IMG/VR virus record: IMGVR_UViG_3300006641_000058
Location: 1-40,793 of that record
From: a virus
Strand: one strand, 5' to 3'
DNA length: 40,793 bases
The position numbers and the translations under genes are program-made. Below the pieces are notes generated by a model. The model was not told the DNA's origin. It made no database searches and worked only from the letters and a program-made list of their open reading frames with translations. Position 1 is the first letter of the stretch, and every line of letters begins with the position of its first letter. Shown here in pieces: positions 16,621 to 24,280 of this stretch.

Positions 16621-17590
16621 ACCCGAAGTGGGTTTGGACGGTGTCGGCTACGGAACTGTTGCTCCGCAGGTTTGTGATCATGCCTGTGTGGGGATCCATG
16701 TGTAGGTCAATACCCTCAGGGTGGGTGAGTCTCCCCCCTGGACGCTTGTTTTTGACGACATGGACGGTGATCGAATCTTGGTGGTGCATCCGATCGTGGG
16801 CGTCCAGGTCTTCTTTGTCTCGTTTGCGTCTGCAGCCGAGAACGATGGTGGCTTGCTGTTCGCCCGAGAAACCCATGGACAGAAGGGTGATCGGTTCGCC
16901 TGGCCGTGCGTTGCTGCGTGTTCCTTGGTGAAGGACGATCAGCGGGAACGGCGACGACTTCGCCCATTTCTTCAAGTCGTTCAGTTTCTCTTTGACGTTG
17001 GCGGCTTGGTCGACGGACACTCCGTTCCCAGGCATCATTTCGACGTAGTCGATTACGACTGCGTCGGGAGGGGCACCCCAGTGGGTGGTGGCTTCCTGAA
17101 CGGCTTCCTGCATGGACGGGATGCCGATCACGTCGTCTACGACGACAAGGTTGGGGAACTGCTGGGCGGCAGTTTCCAACACCATCCGCTGGGTGCCTGG
17201 GTCGTTGTCACGGATGCGCAGTTCGATCCGTTCGGCCGACATGTTGTTGTGCATGGCGACGAGTTTCGCCAGGATCATTTCGGCAGGGTCGTCCAGGCTG
17301 AAGAACAACACTCGTTTGGCAGGGTTGTTCAACAGCATGGTGTTAACCAACTGCGTTTTACCTGAGTGGGCGAAGCCTGTGATCAGGCACAGGTCGGTCG
17401 GGCGGAAGCCTCGGGTCAAGACATCGACTGCTGCGATGCCCAACCCGAGGCCGTCCTCCACCCTGAGCGCTTCGATGAGTGAACGGCCGATCTGTTCCAA
17501 CGGCCGCACCCAACGGTACGGTTTGGCCTGTACGACTTGCTGTTCGACCGCAGCCCACCGCTGCTCAATTTCCTCAGACGACAGGCTCAC
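16610..17590 (-). CDS. DnaB/RecA-fold replicative helicase
   Basis: The protein has 326 residues from GTG 17590, in a GTGA overlap with the gene before. Walker A is GFAHSGKT (residues 72-79), Walker B is DAVVIDYVEM with Asp181. A DnaB-like H3 region, LIVLHQGTRSN, and a C-terminal IVLGCRRKRD and VVKNKRPGG (arginine/Lys finger area) complete the RecA-like core. It lacks the N-terminal domain of cellular DnaB, as in many phage helicases. It would unwind DNA at the fork with the adjacent AEP primase. Confidence 0.8.
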   Translation of the reverse strand: MSLSSEEIEQRWAAVEQQVVQAKPYRWVRPLEQIGRSLIEALRVEDGLGLGIAAVDVLTRGFRPTDLCLITGFAHSGKTQLVNTMLLNNPAKRVLFFSLDDPAEMILAKLVAMHNNMSAERIELRIRDNDPGTQRMVLETAAQQFPNLVVVDDVIGIPSMQEAVQEATTHWGAPPDAVVIDYVEMMPGNGVSVDQAANVKEKLNDLKKWAKSSPFPLIVLHQGTRSNARPGEPITLLSMGFSGEQQATIVLGCRRKRDKEDLDAHDRMHHQDSITVHVVKNKRPGGRLTHPEGIDLHMDPHTGMITNLRSNSSVADTVQTHFGYDD

Positions 17591-18147
17591 AGGGTCATGC
17601 CCTCGCCAGGATCGGTGAACCACGTCGGCTTGTCGGTCAGCCAGAGGCCAACGCCCGCATCAGCGAACTTGAAGTCAGGCCCCTTCGGGTTCCGCTTGTT
17701 CTCACGGTTGTCGTAGATCAGGTCGCCGTCCTGGTCCCGCCAATTGTCGCCTTCCTTCTTGGCGATGGCGAGAGCAGCCCAGTACTCGTCCTTGTCGGCC
17801 TTTGCCTTCGGCTTCGGCTTCGCTGCCCCTGCAGGCTTCTTGCCCTTGGCGGGCGGAGCGTCGGGTACCTCGCCGACGACGACACCGTTGTCAGCCATGC
17901 CGAACGGCACACCCAACTGCTTGTACACGAACGCCTTGACGAACGCGATCTGCGGGTCCAAAGCCTTTTCCACGTCGTCCAACGTGGCTCCTTCGGGGAG
18001 CGGCACCTGCAAGAACAGGCTCATCTCCTCGTTGGAATAGTTAGGCAGACCTACCTTCCTGCCGAACGAGATCGTGGCGGTCGGTGCGGACACCGTGACC
18101 GAAACGACATCGCCGTCACTGTCTGTCGTGGTGGACTTAATTGCCAT
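17587..18147 (-). CDS. Putative single-stranded-DNA-binding or recombination accessory protein
   Basis: The protein has 186 residues behind a strong ribosome-binding site (AAAGGAGGGG). The N-terminal half is beta-rich (VVSVTVSAPTATISFGRKV, then GLPNYSNEEMSLFLQVPLPE). A Lys/Ala/Pro linker (KGKKPAGAAKPKPKAKADK) leads to an acidic C-terminal domain with DQDGDLIYDNRENKRNPKGP. Position between a Cas4-like nuclease and a helicase, plus a flexible basic linker, suggests DNA binding. I do not recognise a named SSB fold; the call rests on context. Confidence 0.45.
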   Translation of the reverse strand: MAIKSTTTDSDGDVVSVTVSAPTATISFGRKVGLPNYSNEEMSLFLQVPLPEGATLDDVEKALDPQIAFVKAFVYKQLGVPFGMADNGVVVGEVPDAPPAKGKKPAGAAKPKPKAKADKDEYWAALAIAKKEGDNWRDQDGDLIYDNRENKRNPKGPDFKFADAGVGLWLTDKPTWFTDPGEGMTL

Positions 18148-18928
18148 TGGTCCCCTCCTTTGCGGGGTTGCTTTCAGAGAATTCTACCAGGGCCTTCCCT
18201 TTGCAATCGGCCCATGCTCCACACCACCGTTCCGAACACCACCAGCCCTGGTCGTTCAACGGCCAGTGCGGCAAGTCCGCTTCGATCAGGTCAACGATGC
18301 GGTCGATCTGGTGGGCTAAGAATCGGAAATGGGTTTCGTTCCGTTCGACGGACAGCATCTCGGCGTCGCCGTTGTGGACCATCACCCCGTACCGAAAGTC
18401 GGTCAGATCCGCAGCGAAGCAGTACACGGTCGGCTGGATCGCCCACCGCTGGTACTCCCAGGCGGTCTGCAGGTACGAACGGGAAGCGGTTTTCCAATCC
18501 CACACGAACCCGTCTTCATCGATGCAGTCGATAGTGCCTGTCAGTTCGACATCGGCTTGGGTGTGCGGGAACGGGACGGTGAAGTTGTATTCGACAGCGA
18601 CGGGGGCAACGTGCGGACGGATCTGCGCATCCCACTTGTCGTAGGCCGCATGGGCGTAGGCTCGCACGTTCTCGGGCGTGAACCGCGTTTTTTCCCAGCC
18701 TGCGTGCAAGACCAGGGTGTGGTCGATCACGTCGTACGGGTCGTCGTCATGTAACGGTTGGCCGTGCAGTTCGCTGTCCAACACATATTCGATGGCGGCA
18801 TGGACAGCAGTTCCGAGAACCATCGAGTCGGTTTCGGTGCGGTCTAGTTCTCCGCTGCGTTCACGGCGGGCCTGCTCGGGACAATGAGCGAATGTGTTAA
18901 GCCACGACTGCCTGAAACGGTACGTCAT
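18137..18928 (-). CDS. Cas4/RecB-like PD-(D/E)XK nuclease with probable iron-sulfur cluster
   Basis: The protein has 263 residues from ATG 18928 (ATGA overlap). His43 (GTAVHAAIEY), Asp134 (GTIDCID) and Asp144-x-Lys146 (FVWDWKTASRSY) form the RecB-type active site. Cys16 near the N-terminus plus Cys231, Cys236 and Cys242 (WWCSERWCGAWADC) repeat the one-plus-three cysteine arrangement of Cas4 and AddB, expected to hold a 4Fe-4S cluster. A YQRWAIQPTVYCFA helix carries the conserved Q-x-x-x-Y. Likely a 5'-3' or 3'-5' exonuclease in phage recombination. No cas genes are near, so it is not part of CRISPR. Confidence 0.8.
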   Translation of the reverse strand: MTYRFRQSWLNTFAHCPEQARRERSGELDRTETDSMVLGTAVHAAIEYVLDSELHGQPLHDDDPYDVIDHTLVLHAGWEKTRFTPENVRAYAHAAYDKWDAQIRPHVAPVAVEYNFTVPFPHTQADVELTGTIDCIDEDGFVWDWKTASRSYLQTAWEYQRWAIQPTVYCFAADLTDFRYGVMVHNGDAEMLSVERNETHFRFLAHQIDRIVDLIEADLPHWPLNDQGWWCSERWCGAWADCKGKALVEFSESNPAKEGTNGN

Positions 18929-19596
18929 GCGGATGTCACCAGCCCCCGTCGTTTCCACTGCGAGAGTGTACCCCTGTTGAGCCGATCGACCCACGGATTG
19001 TCAGGGTGCCTGTTCCGCAATTCGTGAATGGTCGCCTTCGGGGTCAGTCCCTCGGCCATCAGCGCTATCGCTTCTTCTCGCAGCGGCGAGGTAGTTTCGG
19101 CTTTCGGGATGGGTACACCGTGGACTTCACACATGCGTTCCATGGAGAGGGAACGTCCGCGGGGGAGGCCCATGTTGCGGATAAACACGGCGTATGGCAG
19201 GTCGATGGTGCTGCCCATGGCGGCAATGATGGTTTCGTCCATCGCCGCATACTTTTCGGCGTTTGGCATGCACACCGAGTTGAAGAGCGCGCCGACAACT
19301 TGGCGAAGTTCCAGATTGTTTTGTTCGGCGATGCTGCGGATAGACACCCCTCGGGTGTACAGGGGGCGTAGCACGTCGCCGAGCATAAGCAGTTGTTTGC
19401 TGCCGATCTGGCGGAGAGCGTGAGCGACCGCATCGGCGTCGGCTGTTCGGTCAGGAGCCGAACGCCATCTGCCTTCGTAGATGGCAGTGTCGTAACGGCT
19501 GGTCAGTTCGTCTGCCCACCGTACGAACGCTGCACGGAAATCGCCGTTTTCTTCTTCCCAGAAGTCCCACAGGACTTCCGCGCACGGCACATGCAT
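18925..19596 (-). CDS. Putative HTH protein, first gene of the replication operon
   Basis: The protein has 223 residues from ATG 19596 behind AGGAGG at 19605-19611. Two helix-turn-helix-like stretches are visible, LYTRGVSIRSIAEQNNLELR (about residues 79-98) and LMAEGLTPKATIHELRNR near the C-terminus, ending GTLSQWKRRGLV. It has no catalytic motif. Being first after a structured leader, it may regulate or initiate replication, but no named family is recognised. Followed by a coupled nuclease gene (ATGA). Confidence 0.55.
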   Translation of the reverse strand: MHVPCAEVLWDFWEEENGDFRAAFVRWADELTSRYDTAIYEGRWRSAPDRTADADAVAHALRQIGSKQLLMLGDVLRPLYTRGVSIRSIAEQNNLELRQVVGALFNSVCMPNAEKYAAMDETIIAAMGSTIDLPYAVFIRNMGLPRGRSLSMERMCEVHGVPIPKAETTSPLREEAIALMAEGLTPKATIHELRNRHPDNPWVDRLNRGTLSQWKRRGLVTSA

Positions 19597-19863
19597 ATTC
19601 CCCCCACCTCCTGGGTACAGCCGTCAGGCTGGACCCTGCAGTGCTGGCTGGCGGCAAGTTGGGCTTGCCGCCGCTAGCGCTTGCTCAGTTTAATGGCCTG
19701 CTCACGCGCTGTCGCGCTGACGGTGCGTGACCGCAGTGGTATGGTAGCAGGCCGCTGCGGCGACAGTTCGGCAAAGTTTGGGTGGACTCCTTCCGAGACG
19801 GAGGGTTCAGTCCCTCCCTGCCGCTTTAACGAACTAACTGATCTTTGACATTTTATTGCGCAG
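19597..19863 (-). promoter_or_regulatory. Structured leader upstream of the replication operon
   Basis: About 270 bases with no credible gene. It holds a 9-bp hairpin (19650-19672). A larger fold has GGCCTGCT (19695-19702) pairing with AGCAGGCC (19746-19753) around an inner TCACGC/GCGTGA hairpin (19702-19707 with 19725-19730). Next to them sit TGGACTCCTT (19783-19792) and TTCAGTCCC (19806-19814), repeated in the other long gaps. A promoter for the operon should lie here, but no convincing -35/-10 pair is visible on the minus strand. The phage sigma-like factor could use an unfamiliar site. Confidence 0.5.
19650..19672. repeat. 9-bp GC-rich hairpin in the leader
   Basis: GGCGGCAAG pairs perfectly with CTTGCCGCC around the loop TTGGG. 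There is no T-run on either side, so it is not a classic intrinsic terminator. It lies 54 bases upstream of the HTH-gene start and would be in that transcript's 5' leader. Confidence 0.7.
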
Positions 19864-19909
19864 AAAAAAAAGGGGAGTGACCCCTGCGCAAGCGCAGAAG
19901 TCACTCCCC
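19864..19909 (-). terminator. Intrinsic terminator of the early block
   Basis: On the minus strand, GGGGAGTGAC (from 19909) pairs with GTCACTCCCC (to 19872), with an inner CTGCG/CGCAG stem, followed at once by eight T (19871-19864). It lies 12 bases after the stop of the gene at 19922-20131. It should end transcription of the early operon and so isolate the replication operon's own promoter. Confidence 0.85.
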
Positions 19910-19921
19910 TTAGTGGGCTGG

Positions 19922-20131
19922 TCAGGGCATGGTAACGACCCACACGTCGTTACCGTCCTTATCGGTTTCTCTTTTTATGTCGCCTGGAAGTTGCCAGCCG
20001 AAGTCGTAACCCTGTCCCAACATGCGCATAGCCATTTCTCTGGCCCCATTACTGGCCTCAATGGCTTCCTCTTCGTTGTCGTAAAAATGCCAACCGACTT
20101 TACATCCAGATTCGGTTCTGACCAAAGGCAT
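19922..20131 (-). CDS. Hypothetical 69-residue protein
   Basis: ATG 20131 has GGAGG six bases upstream, better than the longer in-frame alternative. The protein (PLVRTESGCKVGWHFYDNEE, then EAIEASNGAREMAMRMLGQG and VWVVTMP) is a small alpha/beta domain with no recognised motif. It is the last gene before the minus-strand terminator. Confidence 0.65.
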   Translation of the reverse strand: MPLVRTESGCKVGWHFYDNEEEAIEASNGAREMAMRMLGQGYDFGWQLPGDIKRETDKDGNDVWVVTMP

Positions 20132-20132
20132 G

Positions 20133-20540
20133 TCAATCCTCCGTGTCGTAATCGGCACTATCAATTTCTACGTTGTAAGCATCTAGCGCAGACTTAAGGT
20201 CATCCAACATGCTGGAAGGGCCTGTATCTTCTTCCCACGACGCCGTCACTGTAAGGGTAAACGTGTACGTCCTAGACGGCACGTAGTCTTCCAATTCGAT
20301 CTCCTGAAGGAACGCATAACGGCACTCGGGAGTGCCGTGTTCGTATTCCATGACAGATTCGGCGAACCACCGACGTTCGGTTTCCTTAGCCAGGTTGATG
20401 TCTCGCTGCGTGCTTGCTACTTGCGATTCGTATCGAATGTTGAGATTATTGTAACGAGATTCCCAATCTTTGATAGCCTCAGACACAGCATTGGCTACCT
20501 GCGAGTCCAGTTCTTCTTGTGTGTACGTGTGGATATCCAT
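20133..20540 (-). CDS. Hypothetical coiled-coil protein
   Basis: The protein has 135 residues from ATG 20540 (GGGAG eight bases away). Residues about 8-65 are a long charged helix (EELDSQVANAVSEAIKDWES and on), likely a coiled coil. The second half is a beta-rich acidic domain (YTFTLTVTASWEEDTG) ending in DYDTED. No family recognised. One base separates it from the next gene's start. Confidence 0.65.
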   Translation of the reverse strand: MDIHTYTQEELDSQVANAVSEAIKDWESRYNNLNIRYESQVASTQRDINLAKETERRWFAESVMEYEHGTPECRYAFLQEIELEDYVPSRTYTFTLTVTASWEEDTGPSSMLDDLKSALDAYNVEIDSADYDTED

Positions 20541-20571
20541 GGTTCTGACTCCCATCAGATAGAAGAAGCAG

Positions 20572-20601
20572 TGGGGGCACCCTCTCCCAAGGGTGCCCCC
20601 A
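20572..20601. repeat. 11-bp perfect hairpin between coding genes
   Basis: TGGGGGCACCC pairs with GGGTGCCCCCA around an 8-base loop. It lies between the DUF932 gene's stop and the next minus-strand start. There is no U-tract on the minus side; it could act as a U-less terminator, attenuator or RNA-stability element. Confidence 0.7.
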
Positions 20602-20612
20602 TCGCCTGATTG

Positions 20613-21608
20613 TTATGCCAACACCAACGTGCGAGCCTGCTGCGTCAACGGGTAATCGCCCCGCAACGCCTTCCGTGCCTGCATCGTCGGACGGTCAGTA
20701 CCGCGCAGCCGTACCGACCATTGCTCGTACGAGTTAACTGCCATCACAGCACCCCACGCAGTACCCTCAATGTTGCGCTGATCAGGACGCTCGTACGCTG
20801 CGATGAGGCCGTCACGACGGTTCTCCCACGCCGTCAACGCACGACCTGCATCGTCAGGCTTCTCGCCAGCCAACTTCGGGACCAGATAATCCTGAAACAT
20901 CCGTCGCGAATACTCGGTGTCCAGAAGCATCTCAATCTCGTTGTCGATCTGCGACCAATGGTCATACGCCTTAGAGATCACCTGACGTGCAGCCGCCAGA
21001 CGATCATCGACGTTAGCCGTGTGACGCAGAGTAACCAGCGACGAATCCTTCATAGCCCACGTGAACGTGTTCATGCACTCAACGCGGACGTTCGTCGGAC
21101 GGGCCGACAGGGCCAACGTGCCGTCATGGCCGCTGGACAGCAGCAGGTACCGCTGAATCGTCTCGTCGCCGTCAGCGAAATGCTTGTCTTCGCCCAGTTG
21201 GGCCAGCATCCATACCTGACGGTGATCGAACAGCGAACCAGCAGACGTGACACGCACATCACCATGCGACTTGAGCGCCTCAGCAAAATCGCACAGCACC
21301 TCATTCTGCGTAATGCCATAATTGTCTGACACCACACCGAGGACCGTCTGATCATCTGTCTTGATTGTGGCTTTCTTGCCAGGAACCAGACGCTTGGTCA
21401 ACACACCGTCACTGTCAGGAGCGAAAACGTACAGGTCGGTCAGACTGACCTTCCAGTTCAGAGCCTCCTCGTACGCCTTGCGGGGCGTCAGAGTACCCTC
21501 CTCGTACTCCTGAAAATCGACAGTGCCTTCCAGTCCATGCCACCACGGCTTGAAGCCGCTGCTGACGAAACTGGATACACCTCCCTGAACTCCATTAAAC
21601 TCACCCAT
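20613..21608 (-). CDS. DUF932 family phage/plasmid protein
   Basis: The protein has 331 residues from ATG 21608 with GGAGG upstream. KPWWHGLEGTVDFQ, the VLGVVSDNYGITQNEVLCDF segment, GSLFDHRQVWMLAQLG, LLLSSGHDGTLAL, VRVECMNTFTWAM and the end WSVRLRGTDRPTMQARKALR follow the order of motifs of DUF932 proteins, which are common in actinophages and plasmids. Their biochemical role is not established; they occur with DNA metabolism genes. It is the largest gene of the early block besides the Gp88-like one. Followed by a GC-rich hairpin. Confidence 0.8.
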   Translation of the reverse strand: MGEFNGVQGGVSSFVSSGFKPWWHGLEGTVDFQEYEEGTLTPRKAYEEALNWKVSLTDLYVFAPDSDGVLTKRLVPGKKATIKTDDQTVLGVVSDNYGITQNEVLCDFAEALKSHGDVRVTSAGSLFDHRQVWMLAQLGEDKHFADGDETIQRYLLLSSGHDGTLALSARPTNVRVECMNTFTWAMKDSSLVTLRHTANVDDRLAAARQVISKAYDHWSQIDNEIEMLLDTEYSRRMFQDYLVPKLAGEKPDDAGRALTAWENRRDGLIAAYERPDQRNIEGTAWGAVMAVNSYEQWSVRLRGTDRPTMQARKALRGDYPLTQQARTLVLA

Positions 21609-21771
21609 TGTTGCTTTCCTCCCTTTCATACAGTCCGTAGACGGACACGTTGGGACAATCGATGTGATCAGCGACCAGTACCGCAATCGCTTTATCTACC
21701 GCGTTTAGAACGTCTGTGTTTGTCAAATAAGTGGGAAAAATCATCTGCACTTGCAGATCACATTCAGGCAT
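21601..21771 (-). CDS. Small 56-residue protein between Gp88-like and DUF932 genes
   Basis: This short frame is locked in place by two 8-base overlaps. Its ATG 21771 lies in the end of the Gp88-like gene (ATGCCTGA) and its TGA lies in the start of the DUF932 gene (ATGGGTGA). The protein (PECDLQVQMIFPTYLTNTDV, then LNAVDKAIAVLVADH) looks like a compact alpha/beta domain. No family recognised. Coupling to DUF932 suggests a shared task. Confidence 0.7.
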   Translation of the reverse strand: MPECDLQVQMIFPTYLTNTDVLNAVDKAIAVLVADHIDCPNVSVYGLYEREESNNG

Positions 21772-22591
21772 CGGGACTCAACTTTCGTTTGAACGGACTG
21801 TTGGCTTTCTTCAACTTACCCTTCGCACGTAAACCTAAAATCACCCCCTTTGGTCGCTCCCACAGATTGTCATGCTCGTCGCCGTCCACCAGCGGGAACT
21901 CCTTCCAGAGGGACGGAAACGGCACATCCTTCGGATGATCGAACACTACCGCAACGTTCGCACCAGAAGCAAGTCGCGTTTTAAATTGATCAAACTTCGT
22001 GTGCGCTGCCGCAGAATAAGCCAACCGATAATTAGGACGAGGAAACTCGGGACGCCGCCACCGCTTCGTGTAATCCATCACACGCACATGCGCAAACCGC
22101 TCCCACCACTCGTCAGGCAACAGCGACTCCCACTTCACGTCCGAATACACGTTCGGGCGAAACAGAAACCCTTCGCCATAAACACGCTCCGCACGCTCCA
22201 ACTGATGCCACATCAACGTGTAAAACTCACGCGGATTCCACAAAAACAGATCGGTACGCCACGCACGCGCACGCTGCGCCTCGTTCATACCGCCACGCCC
22301 AGCCTCATTCAAACAAAACTTGATACAATCAGGCGTAGCGTTAGGGCACAGATTGACTCCCTCATCGAACATCGTGTTCGGCAACAGACTCAACCCGAGC
22401 ATCGGCCACGGCGTCTTACTGAACTTTGGCTGCGCTTCCTGCCACGTCAACAGATCGGCAGGCTCACGAGCAAACCCATGCTTGGCCCGCACCTCTGCCT
22501 GGACGGCACGTGCCTTATCCAGATCAGTCAACTCAAAAGCCGACGGCAGAAACACTTTCTCTGCCATAATAACAGGGATCGGTTTAGCCAT
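21764..22591 (-). CDS. Gp88-like phage protein
   Basis: The protein has 275 residues from ATG 22591 (AGGAAAGG upstream). KTPWPMLGLSLLPNTMFDEG, then NLCPNATPDCIKFCLNEAGR with three Cys, RTDLFLWNPREFYTLMWHQL, then RPNVYSDVKWESL and VMDYTKR follow the pattern of the actinophage gene-product-88 family, whose function is not known. The clustered Cys may bind metal. A basic C-terminus (LRAKGKLKKANSPFKRKL) suggests nucleic-acid contact. It overlaps the membrane-protein gene by eight bases and the 56-residue gene by eight. Confidence 0.7.
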   Translation of the reverse strand: MAKPIPVIMAEKVFLPSAFELTDLDKARAVQAEVRAKHGFAREPADLLTWQEAQPKFSKTPWPMLGLSLLPNTMFDEGVNLCPNATPDCIKFCLNEAGRGGMNEAQRARAWRTDLFLWNPREFYTLMWHQLERAERVYGEGFLFRPNVYSDVKWESLLPDEWWERFAHVRVMDYTKRWRRPEFPRPNYRLAYSAAAHTKFDQFKTRLASGANVAVVFDHPKDVPFPSLWKEFPLVDGDEHDNLWERPKGVILGLRAKGKLKKANSPFKRKLSPDA

Positions 22592-22781
22592 TGTGTGCCT
22601 TTCCTGCCACTTGACGACGCCACAACGCGTCGTTACGGACGATAACCAACGTGTCGCCCACCACCAACGCAGCGATACACACACGCTGAATCATGTTCAA
22701 ATCAACCAAAACGATGGTTGCTGCCAACGCAAGCGTTGCCGCCCACACGGCAACACCCCACAAATTCCACTTACTTACCAT
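22584..22781 (-). CDS. Small two-helix membrane protein
   Basis: The protein has 65 residues from ATG 22781 (GGAGG upstream). Two hydrophobic stretches are seen, NLWGVAVWAATLALAATIVL and IQRVCIAALVVGDTLVIV, with a basic C-terminus (RRQVAGK). It is probably inserted in the host membrane early in infection. Candidate roles are superinfection exclusion or host-membrane modulation, without direct evidence. Confidence 0.65.
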   Translation of the reverse strand: MVSKWNLWGVAVWAATLALAATIVLVDLNMIQRVCIAALVVGDTLVIVRNDALWRRQVAGKAHNG

Positions 22782-23049
22782 TGTTGAAAGCCTCCTTGTA
22801 GGCAAGAAAACGGACAGCCTGATCATAATGCGAACTTACAAAAGTGTCGTAATCGTCAGTTACGATAACCTCCCGCGGCGGTTCATCTCCGCAAGGGTAG
22901 GAAGCAGCCTGGTGCCACGGCTTACAATCGCAGAAGGTACACCGCGTGTCAGGATCAGACCACGTAAAACTGTGACTAGCCAAGTTGGCTGCACGTTCCT
23001 CCTCACTCCCAGAAAATTGGACAGGACGATCAACTTGATACTTGCTCAT
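22771..23049 (-). CDS. Small Cys-containing protein, possible zinc binder
   Basis: The protein has 92 residues from ATG 23049, with a GA-rich ribosome-binding site (GAGGAGGAGT); GTG 23052 is an alternative. RCTFCDCKPWHQAASYPCG at about residues 36-55 carries four Cys and a His in a zinc-ribbon-like spacing. The rest is acidic and helical (REVIVTDDYDTFVSSHYDQA). No family recognised. Overlaps the next gene by 11 bases. Confidence 0.65.
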   Translation of the reverse strand: MSKYQVDRPVQFSGSEEERAANLASHSFTWSDPDTRCTFCDCKPWHQAASYPCGDEPPREVIVTDDYDTFVSSHYDQAVRFLAYKEAFNNGK

Positions 23050-23276
23050 CACTCCTCCTCCTCATCAGGCGGAAACATCTTGTCCCAGCACGATCCACAC
23101 GTTGCCGACACCAGCAACTCACGAGCCTCTGCATCCATGTCAGGAAAAATGTCTTGAATCAACTCGGTACGATTCGGCTTCCACAACCGCATCATCTCCG
23201 ACGGACGCACCTGAACGTATCGCTGCTCTTTACACATACGGCACGTCACCCCATGATAAATCAACTTCTCGCTCAC
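23049..23276 (-). CDS. Small zinc-ribbon protein
   Basis: The protein has 75 residues from GTG 23276. Two CxxC pairs, CRMC (residues 12-15) and CGSC (near residue 60), could form a zinc ribbon around a helical middle (RLWKPNRTELIQDIFPDMDA). The tail is acidic (PPDEEEE). It overlaps the neighbours on both sides by one to four bases. A regulatory or host-takeover role is possible but unproven. Confidence 0.65.
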   Translation of the reverse strand: MSEKLIYHGVTCRMCKEQRYVQVRPSEMMRLWKPNRTELIQDIFPDMDAEARELLVSATCGSCWDKMFPPDEEEE

Positions 23277-23476
23277 AGAAAATCCCTTTCGCTCAACCCA
23301 CGCGACTCGTACGGGTGGGTACGTTCATACTCTGATTCGCGGAACTGCTCCCACGCATCATCATCCTCAGGATCGACCCCATTTTTTTCACACCACTCAT
23401 CAAACCACGAACTCATCGCATCAGCATCAGCCTCACGCTTTAACTCTGCTTCTTCTTCGCTCAACGGACGGAACAT
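23273..23476 (-). CDS. Hypothetical acidic 67-residue protein
   Basis: ATG 23476 has AAGGAGG a few bases upstream. The protein is highly acidic and helical (RPLSEEEAELKREADADAMS, then EKNGVDPEDDDAWEQFRESE), possibly a DNA-mimic or small regulator. No family recognised. Its ATG shares a base with the upstream stop (TGATG). Confidence 0.65.
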   Translation of the reverse strand: MFRPLSEEEAELKREADADAMSSWFDEWCEKNGVDPEDDDAWEQFRESEYERTHPYESRGLSERDFL

Positions 23477-23970
23477 CACACCTCCTTGTCGTAAATTTCA
23501 TGAAACAACTCACGGCCCACATCCATCCGAGTCCACATCGGGAACGAAATGTTCTCAAACTCGGGGATAGCCAACACTTCGTGCAACTTCTTAGCCAACA
23601 CGTCAACCTGATATGAACGGCACGGAATGTGAAACTTCACTTTGTATTCGCGTGTCTCATCGGTAAACTCGGGAAGGTTGGCTAGCACCAGATCAAGATC
23701 GTCAATGGCTGGCACCTCGCCACATTTGCAGTTCCGTGGCAGATCAGAACCAATCCGCTGAAAAAACAAATGAAACAGCGTGGTACGCACGTGATACAAC
23801 GTGAAACATGTGTCACACTGAAGCAACCACTGATGCTTTGTAGACTCAGTAGTTTTGACGTTCACGTTGCCGCAAAAAGCAAAATGAGCGTCAAACTTAC
23901 GTGCCCATTTAACAATATGGATGCCAGTTAACCATTCGATTTTCTTAGTGTGTTCGTGGAAACTATCCAT
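23476..23970 (-). CDS. Hypothetical protein with Cys pairs
   Basis: The protein has 164 residues from ATG 23970 behind AGGAG. It contains LLQCDTCFTLYHVRTTLFHL and LPRNCKCGEVPAID, a possible split zinc site, and a His/Phe-rich first half. The last third, FHIPCRSYQVDVLAKKLHEV, is alpha/beta. It is the first gene after a 344-base gap holding repeats, so a promoter may lie just upstream. Function unknown. Confidence 0.6.
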   Translation of the reverse strand: MDSFHEHTKKIEWLTGIHIVKWARKFDAHFAFCGNVNVKTTESTKHQWLLQCDTCFTLYHVRTTLFHLFFQRIGSDLPRNCKCGEVPAIDDLDLVLANLPEFTDETREYKVKFHIPCRSYQVDVLAKKLHEVLAIPEFENISFPMWTRMDVGRELFHEIYDKEV

Positions 23971-24020
23971 GATTTACTCCTAAACGTCGACGTGTATCTA
24001 CCAGTCCAGCCCTGCCCGCA

Positions 24021-24051
24021 GGCTGCGGCCAGCCCTCAGGCTGCCGCAGCC
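24021..24051. repeat. Hairpin repeat family, variant copy (c)
   Basis: GGCTGCGG, a bulged C, CAGCC, loop CTCA, GGCTG, CCGCAGCC. It has the same architecture as the copies at 24876 and 25713: same bulge position and same inner CAGCC/GGCTG stem. The outer stem differs on both strands so that pairing is kept. It sits about 50-80 bases upstream of the gene starting at 23970. Confidence 0.75.
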
Positions 24052-24280
24052 CACCCGCCCACCCCCACCAACCCACAGCCCACCCGCCCCGCCTTTCTTG
24101 TCGCAAAAACGTGCTACACAAAAAGTCGCATTTTCTAAATGGACTCCTTACACATTCAGTCCCGCGCCGACTAAACGTCTCAAAAACGTACCTGGACTCC
24201 TTCCACATCAAAAGGGGGGGAACCGCGGGTCAGGGCACAAGCGAAGGGTCACGTTGAGAGACTTTGCCGCAAATGAGAGA

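Noticed and set aside
18137-18928. Cas4 as evidence of a CRISPR-Cas locus
   Set aside because: No cas1, cas2 or effector gene and no regularly spaced repeats in the window. The nuclease sits in a phage replication operon.
19721-19824. tRNA-like wording (GTGGTATGGTAGCA resembles a D-arm; GGAGGGTTCAGTCCCTCC resembles a T-arm)
   Set aside because: The T-loop would have six bases with G where A58 is expected. No anticodon stem forms, and the two parts are too far apart. A tRNAscan-SE or ARAGORN run would settle it.
23963-24211. 82-residue minus-strand open frame in the 344-base gap
   Set aside because: Its C-terminal half is translated hairpin repeat (Gly/Trp-rich), and it spans the repeat motifs. 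The start has no convincing ribosome site. A short peptide from its first 40 codons cannot be fully excluded.
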